From positions 1 through 64,000 of the forward strand of contig CALFWO010000057.1 in assembly GCA_937928045.1 (NCBI GenBank): DNA of 64,000 bases, written 5' to 3'. Position numbers and translations under genes: made by a program. The notes beneath the pieces were generated by a model. It saw only the letters and a list, made by a program, of their open reading frames with translations. It was not told where the DNA came from and made no database searches. The DNA is from an uncultured Saprospiraceae bacterium. Its GTDB lineage: Bacteria; Bacteroidota; Bacteroidia; Chitinophagales; Saprospiraceae. Within the stretch, counting starts at the first letter, position 1, and every line of letters starts with the position of its first letter. Shown here piece by piece: positions 15,768-25,145 of the stretch.

Positions 15768-18326
15768 TTATCGCTTTCTACCACCATCTAGTTCATCTTG
15801 TAAAGCCTTCAACTTATCCCACTTTCCTTTGGCCGCTAGCTTTGATTGCTTTGGCCAAGTGTTTGGGCTATGCATTGAAAATCTAGGTCCAGCTTTTTCT
15901 AAGATCTCTCTAAGTAATCCGACCTTAGCTTCACCTAATTCTACAAAGGTTCTAATCTTCCGCTTGTGAAGTAATTTTTCGATTGCCGGTCCGATTCCTT
16001 CAATCTTTTTCAAGTCATCTTTCTTAATCCTTCCGGATGACTTCTTCGCGGAAACTTTAGCTTTAGTAGTCTTAGCAACAACTTTGGTCTTTTTGGTGGC
16101 TTTTGAAGCACCAGCTTTCACCTCTTGTCTGCCAACAACTTTACCTTTCTTCCTATTCCTCGTAGTTCCGACAACTTTTCGACTTGTTTCTACGGTACCA
16201 GCATTTGCTAGCATGGCTTGAAGCGCTTTCATATCAAGCCCTTTTACTACTTCTACTTCCTTGATAATTTCTACTGGCACTTCCCTGATCACTTCGATTT
16301 CTTTAACTACCTGCTTAGGCTTTCTTGCCAACTTTCTATTTAGTGAAGCCATTTCCTTTTTCAACGCTTCAATTTCAGTGTGCAGCGCTTTCGTAATCTT
16401 CTTATCCTCGACCTTTTTAGTCACTATTTTCTCGACAGGAACTTTCACCTCCTTCACACGATCTTTGTACTTGATACGATCTTTATAAACGATCTTTTCA
16501 ACTGGAACCTTCACCTCTTTGGTGACCACCTTATTGACAATTTTCTCAACAGGTACTTTTACTTCTTTGATCTTAGTTACAATCTTTTCAACTGGTACTT
16601 TTACTTCCTTAGTGACCACTTTAGTCACGATTTTCTCAACTGGTACTTTAATCTCTTTAATCTGAGTTACGATTTTTTCAACTGGAACTTTAATCTCTTT
16701 GGTTACAATCTTCTCAACGATCTTTTCAACTGGAACTTTAATCTCTTTGGTTACAATCTTTTCAACTGGAACCTTCACTTCTTTGATCTTAGTTACGATT
16801 TTTTCAACTGGAACTTTAACCTCTTTGGTTACAATCTTCTCAACGATCTTTTCAACTGGAACTTTAATCTCTCTGGTTACAATCTTCTCAACGATCTTTT
16901 CTACCGGTACTTTGACTTCCTTAGTAACAATCTTTTCAACAGGAACCTTAATCTCTTTAGTAACAATCTTTTCTACCGGTACTTTGACTTCCTTAATAAC
17001 TTCTTTCGGTTTAAGTTTTAATTCAGCCTCTGTCTTTGAAAGTGTAGATTGTAGATCTGAATATTTGGATTCCCAAGAACCTAATTTATTAGAAAGAGAA
17101 TCTATCTCTTTTAACTTACCGTTATATTCTTTCTCTAAATTGTTGTATTTGTTGTTCCACGAAGTAACTTTTTCCGCGTCTTTTGCACTGTTACCCTCCA
17201 AAGTAGAATATTTCATTTGCCAATCATTTACCTGAACTGACATTGCTTTCAATTTAGCATGTTGATCAGCTAAATTTTTCTGTAGGTTTTGAGCTTCTGA
17301 TGCTTCAGATTGAAGTTTAGAATTTGCCTCATTGTATTTAGCTTCCCAACTGCCAGCAGCAGCTTGATATCCTTTGGCATCTTTTTCAAGATTAGTAAAG
17401 TTGAGATTTAATCCATTATACTTGGACTCCCAATTAGAATTTAGTTCGGCCTTTTCCTTATTCCATTCAGCCATCTTTAAATTCCAATCACTGTTTGATT
17501 TGTTATATTTTGACTCCCAACTAGAATTGATTTCGACTTTCTCTTTATTCCAAGCATCGAATTTCGCTTGCCATTCGCCATTGGAAGTATTGTACTTCGA
17601 TTCCCAGCTAGAATTAAGCTCAGCTTTCTCCTTTTTCCAAGCATCGAACTTCAATTGCCATTCGCTATTGGAAGTATTGTACTTCGATTCCCAGTTAGAA
17701 TTAAGTTCCGCTCTTTCTCCATTCCAAGCATCAAGTTTCAACTGCCAATCACTATTAGATTTATTGTACTTGGCCTCCCAACCTTTAAGATCGCTTTGTA
17801 GCGCAGGAATCTGAGATTCGATTTTTTTGTACTTACTTTCCCAATGGTTTACATCTTTGGACAATTGTCCGTTCTCTTTTTCAAGAGTTGCCAATCTAGA
17901 AAGATCCGCCTTATGAGTAGACTGTAATGTTTTGTACTTACCATCTATTGAGGTATACTCTGCATGTAGACCATCATACTCTTGTTTAGAATTTGATTTA
18001 AAACTATTGTAACTAGACTCAAGATCACCGTACTTATTTTCCAGTTCTCCATAAGATTTATTTCTAGATTTATATTTATTTTCCCAATTTTGAGAAGACA
18101 ATTGCATACTTGAATAGTCGCCTTCCAAGACGCCATATTTTGTATTCAATGAATTATATAATCCTTGTTGTTCGATATATTTACCGTTTACATCGGTATA
18201 CTTAATTTTGGATTCTTCTGCATCATTTCTGAGCATTCCAATTAGCTTATCTCTCCAAAAATACCCAGCTATTCCGCCTAAAAGTCCAGCGCCTAACATT
18301 AAAAATAGTGGGAGCCAAAAACACAT
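15768..18326 (-). CDS. membrane-anchored coiled-coil repeat protein with S1-like helix-hairpin-helix tail
   Basis: An 852-residue protein. An N-terminal membrane helix (about residues 4-24, GAGLLGGIAGYFW) is followed by a long Ser/Asn/Lys/Glu-rich coiled coil (40-440). Within it, residues 182-298 are four tandem 29-residue units of the WESKYN-SNSEWQLKFDAW type. Residues 442-635 hold 13 copies of KVPVEKIV separated by short Lys/Glu spacers. A basic linker (700-765) leads to a C-terminal domain starting DDLKKIEGIGPAI (768-852). By hand alignment this domain matches about 46 of 81 positions in the tail of ribosomal protein S1. The gene lies 29 nt after an OmpA-like gene, which suggests a shared envelope role. 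Function is unknown; the large repeat content suggests a spacer or tether. Confidence 0.8.
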   Translation of the reverse strand: MCFWLPLFLMLGAGLLGGIAGYFWRDKLIGMLRNDAEESKIKYTDVNGKYIEQQGLYNSLNTKYGVLEGDYSSMQLSSQNWENKYKSRNKSYGELENKYGDLESSYNSFKSNSKQEYDGLHAEYTSIDGKYKTLQSTHKADLSRLATLEKENGQLSKDVNHWESKYKKIESQIPALQSDLKGWEAKYNKSNSDWQLKLDAWNGERAELNSNWESKYNTSNSEWQLKFDAWKKEKAELNSSWESKYNTSNGEWQAKFDAWNKEKVEINSSWESKYNKSNSDWNLKMAEWNKEKAELNSNWESKYNGLNLNFTNLEKDAKGYQAAAGSWEAKYNEANSKLQSEASEAQNLQKNLADQHAKLKAMSVQVNDWQMKYSTLEGNSAKDAEKVTSWNNKYNNLEKEYNGKLKEIDSLSNKLGSWESKYSDLQSTLSKTEAELKLKPKEVIKEVKVPVEKIVTKEIKVPVEKIVTKEVKVPVEKIVEKIVTREIKVPVEKIVEKIVTKEVKVPVEKIVTKIKEVKVPVEKIVTKEIKVPVEKIVEKIVTKEIKVPVEKIVTQIKEIKVPVEKIVTKVVTKEVKVPVEKIVTKIKEVKVPVEKIVNKVVTKEVKVPVEKIVYKDRIKYKDRVKEVKVPVEKIVTKKVEDKKITKALHTEIEALKKEMASLNRKLARKPKQVVKEIEVIREVPVEIIKEVEVVKGLDMKALQAMLANAGTVETSRKVVGTTRNRKKGKVVGRQEVKAGASKATKKTKVVAKTTKAKVSAKKSSGRIKKDDLKKIEGIGPAIEKLLHKRKIRTFVELGEAKVGLLREILEKAGPRFSMHSPNTWPKQSKLAAKGKWDKLKALQDELDGGRKR
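16420..17000 (-). repeat. KVPVEKIV-coding repeats (13 copies)
   Basis: Irregular 33-66 bp DNA units encode KVPVEKIV plus short spacers such as TKE, EKIVTKE, TKIKE and NKVVTKE. Spacer length varies in whole codons, which fits expansion by slippage or unequal recombination under reading-frame selection. Confidence 0.85.
17433..17780 (-). repeat. four tandem 87-bp coding repeats
   Basis: Four consecutive 29-codon units begin with WE(S/A)KYN and end (K/R)(A/V)E(L/I)NS(N/S). A partial fifth unit starts at 17432. Tryptophans recur at unit positions 1, 12 and 19. Confidence 0.85.
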
Positions 18327-18355
18327 AATATTTTAATTTTAATTTTAGTAATGGG

Positions 18356-19258
18356 TTAGTTCAATACAATTTCAACACGACGATTCTTCGCCATGCCTTC
18401 TGGTGTACTGTTTGATGCAACTGGCTTTTCAGGTCCGAAACCTTCTGTGTCCATCAGAGAAGTATTCACTCCTGCATTAGTTGTCAAATAAGACGCTACA
18501 AAATCTGCGCGTTTTTTACTCAAAGCAACATTTGCTCGTCTTCCTCCTGCAGAATCTGTATGTCCTCCTATGTTCAATTTTGAACCAGATACGTTTTCCA
18601 TATAGTAGAGCATGTCTGCGAAATCCTTTCTTTGTGTAGGACTAAATTCAATGCTTTTTTGATTGGTTCCAAAATAAACAGTTAACGGTTTACCCAATAA
18701 TCTGTTTTTGATTTCTAATAACCTTGCATCTGCCGATGAATTAGAGAATCCAAAATTAATCCCATGACGTATGCCGCTTGCATTAGCAAATTTGGCATCT
18801 GGCAACAATGCTCCTCCTAGCATCAATTGTTTGGCTGGAGTTCCCAAAGCCATTAATTTAGATTTAATCACATTAGCTCTTGCATGACCAAGACTTGGAA
18901 ACAACGAACTGTTTGTTTCATTGTCCTTATAATAACCAGTAATGGTTAATTCCCTGTCAGAATTATTCTTTAAATAAGTTGATAATTCATTCAACTCGTC
19001 ATCCAATTCTGCATTAGAATTGTTCAATTCATTGATTCCAGATAGTCCAAATGCGAATCTATCTTTTGAAGAAGTTGAAAATTTATTCCCATCATTGTAT
19101 GTCCACAGATTGGCAGCAGGTGCTGCGACAGGCGCTAGTGAACTTTGAGAAACATTTTCAGAAGCTGAAGCATTGCAAAAATATTTGTTGCAAAGCCAAA
19201 GTCCTAATCCAATCCATACTGCCAAAATGGCCAGCATGGCAACGACACGATTATTCAT
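18356..19258 (-). CDS. OmpA-like peptidoglycan-associated protein
   Basis: A single N-terminal membrane helix or signal anchor (residues 6-24) precedes a low-complexity linker and two OmpA-like regions. The first (about 75-165) is degenerate. The second (190-300) has the peptidoglycan-binding signature: NIGGHTDSAGGRRANVALSKKRADFV, then GFGPEKPVASNSTPEGMAKNRRVEI with the conserved Asp/Arg ligands. It likely binds diaminopimelate in peptidoglycan from the periplasmic side. It is first in a two-gene unit with the coiled-coil/HhH protein 29 nt downstream. No convincing promoter was seen in the 19259-19470 gap shared with the divergent WG-repeat gene. Confidence 0.83.
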   Translation of the reverse strand: MNNRVVAMLAILAVWIGLGLWLCNKYFCNASASENVSQSSLAPVAAPAANLWTYNDGNKFSTSSKDRFAFGLSGINELNNSNAELDDELNELSTYLKNNSDRELTITGYYKDNETNSSLFPSLGHARANVIKSKLMALGTPAKQLMLGGALLPDAKFANASGIRHGINFGFSNSSADARLLEIKNRLLGKPLTVYFGTNQKSIEFSPTQRKDFADMLYYMENVSGSKLNIGGHTDSAGGRRANVALSKKRADFVASYLTTNAGVNTSLMDTEGFGPEKPVASNSTPEGMAKNRRVEIVLN

Positions 19259-19470
19259 GCGTAAGCTTTTTAAAAATTAATAAATAAAATTAACTGGGGC
19301 GTTCTTAATACGTTGAGATTACAACTGTTTCGATTTGGAATGAAAAGATAGGAACTTCCAATGAAAATTTGCAAAATTTTAAAGATTAATTAGTTACAAT
19401 CTTCTAATTGAACGAAAACTGGTAATAATTAATACCAAAAATGGGTTACATATTGCGGTACTTAAGCCCG

Positions 19471-19478
19471 TATCTTTG
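19471..19478 (+). promoter_or_regulatory. -7 element for the WG-repeat gene
   Basis: Perfect TATCTTTG ending 7 nt before the ATG at 19486. It lies inside the longer in-frame extension (start 19441), which argues that the extension is not translated. No clear -33 partner. Confidence 0.5.
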
Positions 19479-19485
19479 TTTTACT

Positions 19486-20895
19486 ATGAACCGATTGCTC
19501 ACAATACTATTGTTAATACTTCCTACTGTCTTTTATAGTCAATCCAAAGTAGATTATAAATGGGCTTTTTCTACAAACAAATGGGATAAGACTACAGATT
19601 TCCGTGAAAATAGAGCCTTAATGAGTAAGGGAAATATTAGCGGATTTATTGATACAACAGGAGCTGTAATCATACCATTAGAATATCAATTATTAGATGC
19701 CTACTCAGAGGGCCTCGCTACTGCAGGTTTTATTGATCTCAAAAAAATGGAATTCAAGAGTGGATACATTAATCGCAACGGTACTTTTCAAATCCCACCA
19801 ATATTTGACAATCTCTCTGCATTTCAAGAAGGAAGTGCTTGTGCAAAAGTCAAAGATCTATATGGCTTCATAGATACCAAAGGAGAATGGATCATTGAAC
19901 CGAGTTTTGAAGAAACCAATGTTTTTTCAGGAAGTAAGGCTGCTGTTAAAAAAAATGGAAAATGGGGAATGATCAACCAAGATGGCACCTTCTTCATCAA
20001 TCCAGTATTTGAATACTTACTCAACTATTCTGAGGGCATGGCATTGGCTAAAAAGGGGGGGAAATGGGGTTATTTAGCTCCCGACAAATCAGTCCAAATT
20101 CCATTCAAGTACACTGCTGCTGGTAGCTTTAAGGAAGGACTGGCCAAAGTGGATATTGGAGGCAAGTTTGGATTTATTGATCCTTCAGGTAAACTAGTAA
20201 TAGCAGCGCTCTTTGATCGAGCCATGGATTTCAAAGAAGGTATTGCTGCTGTCAAACAAAATGATTTATGGGGTTACATAAATATAAAGGGTAATTGGAT
20301 TTTAGAACCACAATACCAAAGAGCAAGAAATTTTTCGGAAGGATTAGGATTGGTGAAAATTGATGGGAAATATGGTTATGTACGCTATGATGGGTCTGTA
20401 GCCATAAAGCCAATTTTTGATGAAGCTCAAAATTTCCAATGTGAATTGGCAAGAGTGAGACTAGGAGATAGGAAGGGATACATCAGATACAACCCACCGA
20501 TAGAAAAAGAATTGGTTATTGACAAGCTGAATGCAAAACCCTCAGATCTTACACGCCGTAAAATTGGGGTCGGCCAAACAATCACTCTTTTAGACAAGTC
20601 ATTTACTATCAAAGTATATGATCACAAGAAGATTGATGGTGATATTATAAGCTTGGCTTATAATGGAGCTTGGTTGCTCAGAGAGCATTTAATGAGTAGT
20701 GAGGCCGTAGCTAATTCATTAGAATTCAATCCTGCATTAGGAGAAAATTATATATTGTTACATGCCAAAAACCTTGGGAGAGAACCACCTAATACAGCAG
20801 CTATTATTATAGAATCTGGAGGCCAGACGCAAAAAGTTATTCTAAACGCAAACTTACAAGAATGCGATATCATATATTTCCAATTAGCTGAATAA
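19486..20895 (+). CDS. WG-repeat secreted protein
   Basis: A signal peptide (MNRLLTILLLILPTVFYSQ) is followed by eight to nine WG beta-repeats of the form GxI(D/N)xxGxxxIPxxF (about residues 45-340), for example KWGMINQDG, KFGFIDPSG and LWGYINIKG. The C-terminal region (about 355-469: IKVYDHKKIDGDIISL, LGENYILLHAKNLGREPPNTAAI) is a small beta domain seen on other Bacteroidota surface proteins. WG repeats are thought to mediate protein or ligand binding; no activity is known. The start is chosen from the signal peptide and the promoter element just upstream. It is co-directional with two histidine kinases (56 nt and 11 nt gaps), so a sensory partnership is possible but unproven. Confidence 0.82.
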   Translation: MNRLLTILLLILPTVFYSQSKVDYKWAFSTNKWDKTTDFRENRALMSKGNISGFIDTTGAVIIPLEYQLLDAYSEGLATAGFIDLKKMEFKSGYINRNGTFQIPPIFDNLSAFQEGSACAKVKDLYGFIDTKGEWIIEPSFEETNVFSGSKAAVKKNGKWGMINQDGTFFINPVFEYLLNYSEGMALAKKGGKWGYLAPDKSVQIPFKYTAAGSFKEGLAKVDIGGKFGFIDPSGKLVIAALFDRAMDFKEGIAAVKQNDLWGYINIKGNWILEPQYQRARNFSEGLGLVKIDGKYGYVRYDGSVAIKPIFDEAQNFQCELARVRLGDRKGYIRYNPPIEKELVIDKLNAKPSDLTRRKIGVGQTITLLDKSFTIKVYDHKKIDGDIISLAYNGAWLLREHLMSSEAVANSLEFNPALGENYILLHAKNLGREPPNTAAIIIESGGQTQKVILNANLQECDIIYFQLAE

Positions 20896-20937
20896 TACCA
20901 ATTTGCTGATGACACCAAATCCGTGAATTGAAGTTGT

Positions 20938-20945
20938 TATATTTG
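20938..20945 (+). promoter_or_regulatory. -7 element for the first TPR histidine kinase
   Basis: Perfect TATATTTG ending 6 nt before the ATG at 20952; the mRNA would be leaderless or nearly so. It overlaps the in-frame TTG-initiated extension (20928), which supports the ATG as the real start. No clear -33 partner. Confidence 0.45.
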
Positions 20946-20951
20946 TTAAGT

Positions 20952-23036
20952 ATGTACAGGTTGTTCACAACTTTAATAAAATTAGCTCTACTGCTTGGAA
21001 GTTATACACTTTCTGCACAAGAATATCACTTCGAGTTGGGTGAAAAACACTTTTCCGAAAATGAATTAACAAAAAGCAAGGCTGCATTCGAAGTAGCAAA
21101 AGATAGTTTCATACTTGCTAGAAACGACACGGCAACAGCGCTATGTTTTAACTACTTAGCTAAAGTAAATTTACACCAAGGCAATTATCAACTGGGCATA
21201 GATCTCAATGAAGAAGGTTTGAAGTACGCAAGAAGGGCACCCTACTCTATTGCCTATCTCAGACTTATTCTCTTCAAATCAGAATATCATTATATGAAAG
21301 GGAACAGTGAGGTCGGTCGAGCTTGCTGGCGAGAAATAGAGAATAAAATTCAAACAACAAATTATGTCACAGCAAGTGCCTATAAATCGTTTGCCACAGC
21401 ATACTTAAAGGAACCCGGCGATACATTTGAGTTGCTTGCGCAACGAGGACTAGAAACAGCTTTACACTTTAAAGACTCTTCCCAAATTACAAATGCATAC
21501 CGATTACTTGCTGCTCGTGCAGAAATTAAATCAAACATTCCAGCTTCTCTCTCTATATTACTAGAAGGCATAACATACATTCCAAAAAGCAAACTTATTA
21601 CTAGAGCAAACTACATGCTTCAAATTTCTTTTTGCTTTGATAAATTGAATGATTTCAAAAAGTCATTATCATATGCTCAGCAAGCATATGACATAGCAAA
21701 AAAAACAAACTACCAATTGTTTTATCATGCTGCCTTAACCCAACTTGCCAAATCACATTCGGAACTTGGAGACTTTGATACAGCAGAAAAATATTGGGAA
21801 CAGATTATTGATTTTTATACGCAAAAGGGAAAACTTAATGATGTAGCTGTAATTCAATGCGCTCAATTATCGAGTTACATTCAACGAAAAAAATCAAGAA
21901 AGGTAGAAGAAATCCTAACCAAACTAGAAGCTATTGATTTATCCAACATTAAGCCAGTTAATCAAAATTATATCAATAGAACATTAACCAAATATTACTT
22001 CTCTATAAATGAAATAAACCTGGCAAAGGAAAAATTTGCTGATTGGACAAAAACCAAAGACCAAGTTGTTCAACTAGAAAATCAATATGAGTATGTACTA
22101 TACCAAAGTAAGTTTGCTGAAGAAGAAAAACTGTATGGAAAAAGTATAGCGCTATTGGAAAAATCCAATTCAATACTAGATGACATAAAGCGCAAAAAAC
22201 AGAAAGATGTTGTGTACTTAATAGAGGCTGAATATAACACTGCAGAAAAAGAAGCCAAAATTACAGCTCTCGAAACCCAAAGTAGATTGAAACATTTCAA
22301 AGTAAAACAGAGAAATATATTTCTAATTTTATCTTCTCTTTTTTTAGTCTTTGCTTCTATACTAACCTTTATTTTTTACAAAAGAAACCAGAAAATTAGG
22401 CTGCAAAAAAGTGAAATTAAAAAAACACTAGAGGAAAAAAATATTCTCCTAAGTGAGATACATTCAAGAGTTAAAAATAGCCTTCAAACCATTTCCAGCA
22501 TACTAAACTTACAATCAAGAACGATGGAAGAAGGTATAGCTGCAGAAGCCATAAAAGAAGGTAGAAATCGGGTGAACTCTATGGCATTCATTCATGACAA
22601 TCTATTCGTGGAAAACAATGCCTCTCAAGTAAACATCAAATCTTACATTGATCAATTGCTGGAAGCGTTATTCAAAAGTTACAATGTAAAACCGGACAAG
22701 ATTTTGCTTGAAAAAAGGGTTATGTCCGGCGTTGTGAACGTAGACAAAATTATTCCAATTGGATTGATTCTAAATGAATTAATTTCTAATGCTCTAAAAC
22801 ATGCTTTTATTGGACAAGGCCAAGGCGTTCTTAAAGTAGAATTTTTAAAAAAGGAGAACGAATTTCAACTTGCGGTAATCGATAACGGCGTCGGTATACA
22901 ACCTAAAACAACTAATTCAAAAGGCGGATTTGGAAGTCGCATAATTCAAGCCTTTGCAAAAAAACTAAATGCAAATGTTACTCGAACTACTGGAAACGGA
23001 ACTTCAGTAATTGTCTCTTTTTCTGATTTAAAATAA
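20952..23036 (+). CDS. TPR histidine kinase (HisKA_2 type), catalytically intact ATPase
   Basis: Sensor kinase with a signal peptide, an extracytoplasmic array of TPR-like helices (about residues 25-440), a membrane helix (about 452-472), a short coiled coil, then DHp and ATPase domains. The phosphoacceptor motif reads EIHSRVKNSLQTISS: the acceptor His is kept, but the usual HH and NN pairs are changed. The ATP-binding boxes look complete: ELISNALKH (N box), IDNGVGI (G1) and GGFGSRII (G2). The next gene, 11 nt away, has the opposite pattern (intact DHp, broken ATPase). No response regulator is adjacent. The ATG at 20952 is preferred over a TTG at 20928. Confidence 0.88.
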   Translation: MYRLFTTLIKLALLLGSYTLSAQEYHFELGEKHFSENELTKSKAAFEVAKDSFILARNDTATALCFNYLAKVNLHQGNYQLGIDLNEEGLKYARRAPYSIAYLRLILFKSEYHYMKGNSEVGRACWREIENKIQTTNYVTASAYKSFATAYLKEPGDTFELLAQRGLETALHFKDSSQITNAYRLLAARAEIKSNIPASLSILLEGITYIPKSKLITRANYMLQISFCFDKLNDFKKSLSYAQQAYDIAKKTNYQLFYHAALTQLAKSHSELGDFDTAEKYWEQIIDFYTQKGKLNDVAVIQCAQLSSYIQRKKSRKVEEILTKLEAIDLSNIKPVNQNYINRTLTKYYFSINEINLAKEKFADWTKTKDQVVQLENQYEYVLYQSKFAEEEKLYGKSIALLEKSNSILDDIKRKKQKDVVYLIEAEYNTAEKEAKITALETQSRLKHFKVKQRNIFLILSSLFLVFASILTFIFYKRNQKIRLQKSEIKKTLEEKNILLSEIHSRVKNSLQTISSILNLQSRTMEEGIAAEAIKEGRNRVNSMAFIHDNLFVENNASQVNIKSYIDQLLEALFKSYNVKPDKILLEKRVMSGVVNVDKIIPIGLILNELISNALKHAFIGQGQGVLKVEFLKKENEFQLAVIDNGVGIQPKTTNSKGGFGSRIIQAFAKKLNANVTRTTGNGTSVIVSFSDLK

Positions 23037-23047
23037 TTCAATACAGA

Positions 23048-25138
23048 TTGAAAAGTAGCTTAACTAATTGTCTTTTTATTTTCATTTTAATTGCCGTAAC
23101 AAATCCTCTTGTTGCACAAGAAAATTATGAGCTAATAAATAAAGCAGAAGAATTGTATAGCAAAGGAAAATTCAAAGAGGCGACTAACTACTATACTAAA
23201 TATTTCGCTAAAATAGATTTGATAGATTGCAAAAAAGAATGGCTTAACAATTTACAAAATTGGGGGATGGCCAAAATATTCTCCAAAGACAACAGTGGAT
23301 ATGATCAATTAATCACAACGGAGGACTGTGCCTGCCGTTTAGGATTAAACGATCTTTGTGCAAATTTCAAATTAAATCGTGCAGAAACGCACATCGTCTA
23401 TTTCGAATTAAATTTAGCAAAAAGAGCAGCGCTCGAAGCGCTGGCTTTGGAAGAACTAACAGAAAAAACAAAAGGAGAAATTTTCCGCCAACTAGCCCAT
23501 TCTACAAGACTATTAAAAAACGACTCTTGCATTGTATTTGCCAATAAAGCTCTTGAAATTGGAAATAACACAAAGGATACAGCGTTGTTAATTTCAACCT
23601 ACACCGCATTGTCCATTTATGAAAAAAACAATAATTATTTCCATAAAGCTATCAAGGCTTCGCAAAAATCATTGCAATATTTAACTGGAAATCATAAACT
23701 GAAACGTCCACAAGTTTTCTTCAACATCGCAGAACTATTCCTAGAATTAAACGACTATAACCGAGCAAAACTTTACATAGACAGTACATTAATAAATTTA
23801 GATCAGGAGAAATACATTTCATTTACAGGAAGAGTAAACTTCTCAGAAGGAAAAATATATGAACACGAAAATCAGCTTGAAAAAGCAAAATTAAAATATG
23901 AATCAAGCCTAAGAAGAAATAAGAATCAATTTCTAAACATGCGCGCTTTTAGAGCATTGGCACGAATTGCTTCATTAAACAATGATAAAAATCTAAACAT
24001 CAAGTACAACCAAAATGCCATCAGTCTTTGTCAAGATATCAAAGAAAAAAGATTTGCAAATCGATGTTATTTAATTCTCGCAGAGGACGCTCTAAAAAAA
24101 GAAAAATACCATAAATCGCTTGACTATTTGAAAAAATTAACCGCGCAAAAAAACATAGAATTGCACCTTTCTGCAGTACCAGAAATAACTTTATTAAAAG
24201 CAAAAAATTACCAAAAGCTTGGAAGAGATAAAGAAAGTTTGATGGCATTTAAAGATCATTTTGCTGTTAAGGACAGTCTAGATAATTTAATAAATAACGA
24301 ATTGGTATATTCAATAGAAAGTGAATATATAACGGCAAAGCAAGACAACATATTAAAAGAATTAAAGAATAAGGACGAGCTCCAAGATCTCAAACTTACC
24401 CAGCAATATGGATTTGGTCTTTCAATCATTGCTTTCTTTATCTTGATTAGTGGTTCTTTTGTTTTCTTAGCAAGACAGAATAACAAAATCAAAATCCAAA
24501 CGGAAATTCTATCATCAGCCGTAAACGAAAAAAATATACTCTTAAAAGAAATACACCATAGAGTAAAAAACAATCTTCAAGTAATTTCAAGCCTATTCAA
24601 ACTACATTCTAGGCATATTACTGATGAATCAGCCTTAACAGCTCTTCAAGAAGGAAGAAATAGAGTTAATTCAATGGCGATCTTACATCAAAACCTTTAT
24701 CAGGAAGACAATCTTAAAGGAATTGAAATGAAAGGATATATTGACCAATTGTGTGATGCAATATTTTTGACTTCTAGCAGCAGAAATGATAAAATAAGTT
24801 ACAACAACAGCATACAATCAATAACACTTGATATTGACACCGTAATTCCTTTAGGATTGATACTCACTGAATTTATTACTAGGTCCACAAATCAAAATTT
24901 TGCAAATGTAGACAACCCTTCGATTAACGTTATACTTACTGAAAACAACAACGAATTGCAATTAAGTGTGATTGACAATGGACAACAGCCACTAAGTAGC
25001 CATGTAACAGAAAATTCATTTAGTGAAAAAATAATTACTGCATTTTCCAAGAAGTTGAAAGCAACATACAGCTATAAATCTGGCGACCAAAATGTTTCTA
25101 CACTTAACATTCAAAGATATAAAAAGGCAAGTCTTTAA
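23048..25138 (+). CDS. TPR histidine kinase paralog with degenerate ATPase domain
   Basis: Same architecture as the preceding gene: signal peptide (MKSSLTNCLFIFILIAVTNPLVAQ, which supports the TTG start at 23048), TPR array, membrane helix (about residues 457-477), coiled coil, DHp. The DHp motif is canonical, EIHHRVKNNLQVISS. The ATP-binding half is eroded: the N-box reads EFITRSTNQNF, losing the catalytic Asn and the following Lys/His; G1 is DNGQQP instead of DNGxGI; G2 is SFSEKII without glycines. The frame is intact to a normal C-terminus, so this looks like a maintained pseudokinase and not a decaying gene. It probably acts as a partner or phosphotransfer scaffold for its neighbour (inference). 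Confidence 0.85.
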   Translation: MKSSLTNCLFIFILIAVTNPLVAQENYELINKAEELYSKGKFKEATNYYTKYFAKIDLIDCKKEWLNNLQNWGMAKIFSKDNSGYDQLITTEDCACRLGLNDLCANFKLNRAETHIVYFELNLAKRAALEALALEELTEKTKGEIFRQLAHSTRLLKNDSCIVFANKALEIGNNTKDTALLISTYTALSIYEKNNNYFHKAIKASQKSLQYLTGNHKLKRPQVFFNIAELFLELNDYNRAKLYIDSTLINLDQEKYISFTGRVNFSEGKIYEHENQLEKAKLKYESSLRRNKNQFLNMRAFRALARIASLNNDKNLNIKYNQNAISLCQDIKEKRFANRCYLILAEDALKKEKYHKSLDYLKKLTAQKNIELHLSAVPEITLLKAKNYQKLGRDKESLMAFKDHFAVKDSLDNLINNELVYSIESEYITAKQDNILKELKNKDELQDLKLTQQYGFGLSIIAFFILISGSFVFLARQNNKIKIQTEILSSAVNEKNILLKEIHHRVKNNLQVISSLFKLHSRHITDESALTALQEGRNRVNSMAILHQNLYQEDNLKGIEMKGYIDQLCDAIFLTSSSRNDKISYNNSIQSITLDIDTVIPLGLILTEFITRSTNQNFANVDNPSINVILTENNNELQLSVIDNGQQPLSSHVTENSFSEKIITAFSKKLKATYSYKSGDQNVSTLNIQRYKKASL

Positions 25139-25145
25139 TACTCAA

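Noticed and set aside
16420-17000. Possible CRISPR-like periodicity (also at 17433-17780, 47345-49135 and 58840-59310)
   Set aside because: Units are coding, vary in whole codons, have no unique spacers and no cas genes are nearby.
16380-17814. Long plus-strand frames opposite the coiled-coil protein
   Set aside because: They arise from the antisense of KVPVEKIV and WESKYN repeats; compositions are extreme (Phe/Asn/Tyr or Ser/Thr/Phe) and the minus frame has a clear domain structure.
24855-25138. Frameshift or sequencing error as cause of the degenerate ATPase domain
   Set aside because: The frame aligns end to end with the neighbouring kinase without gaps shifting frame; losses are point substitutions at the catalytic boxes.
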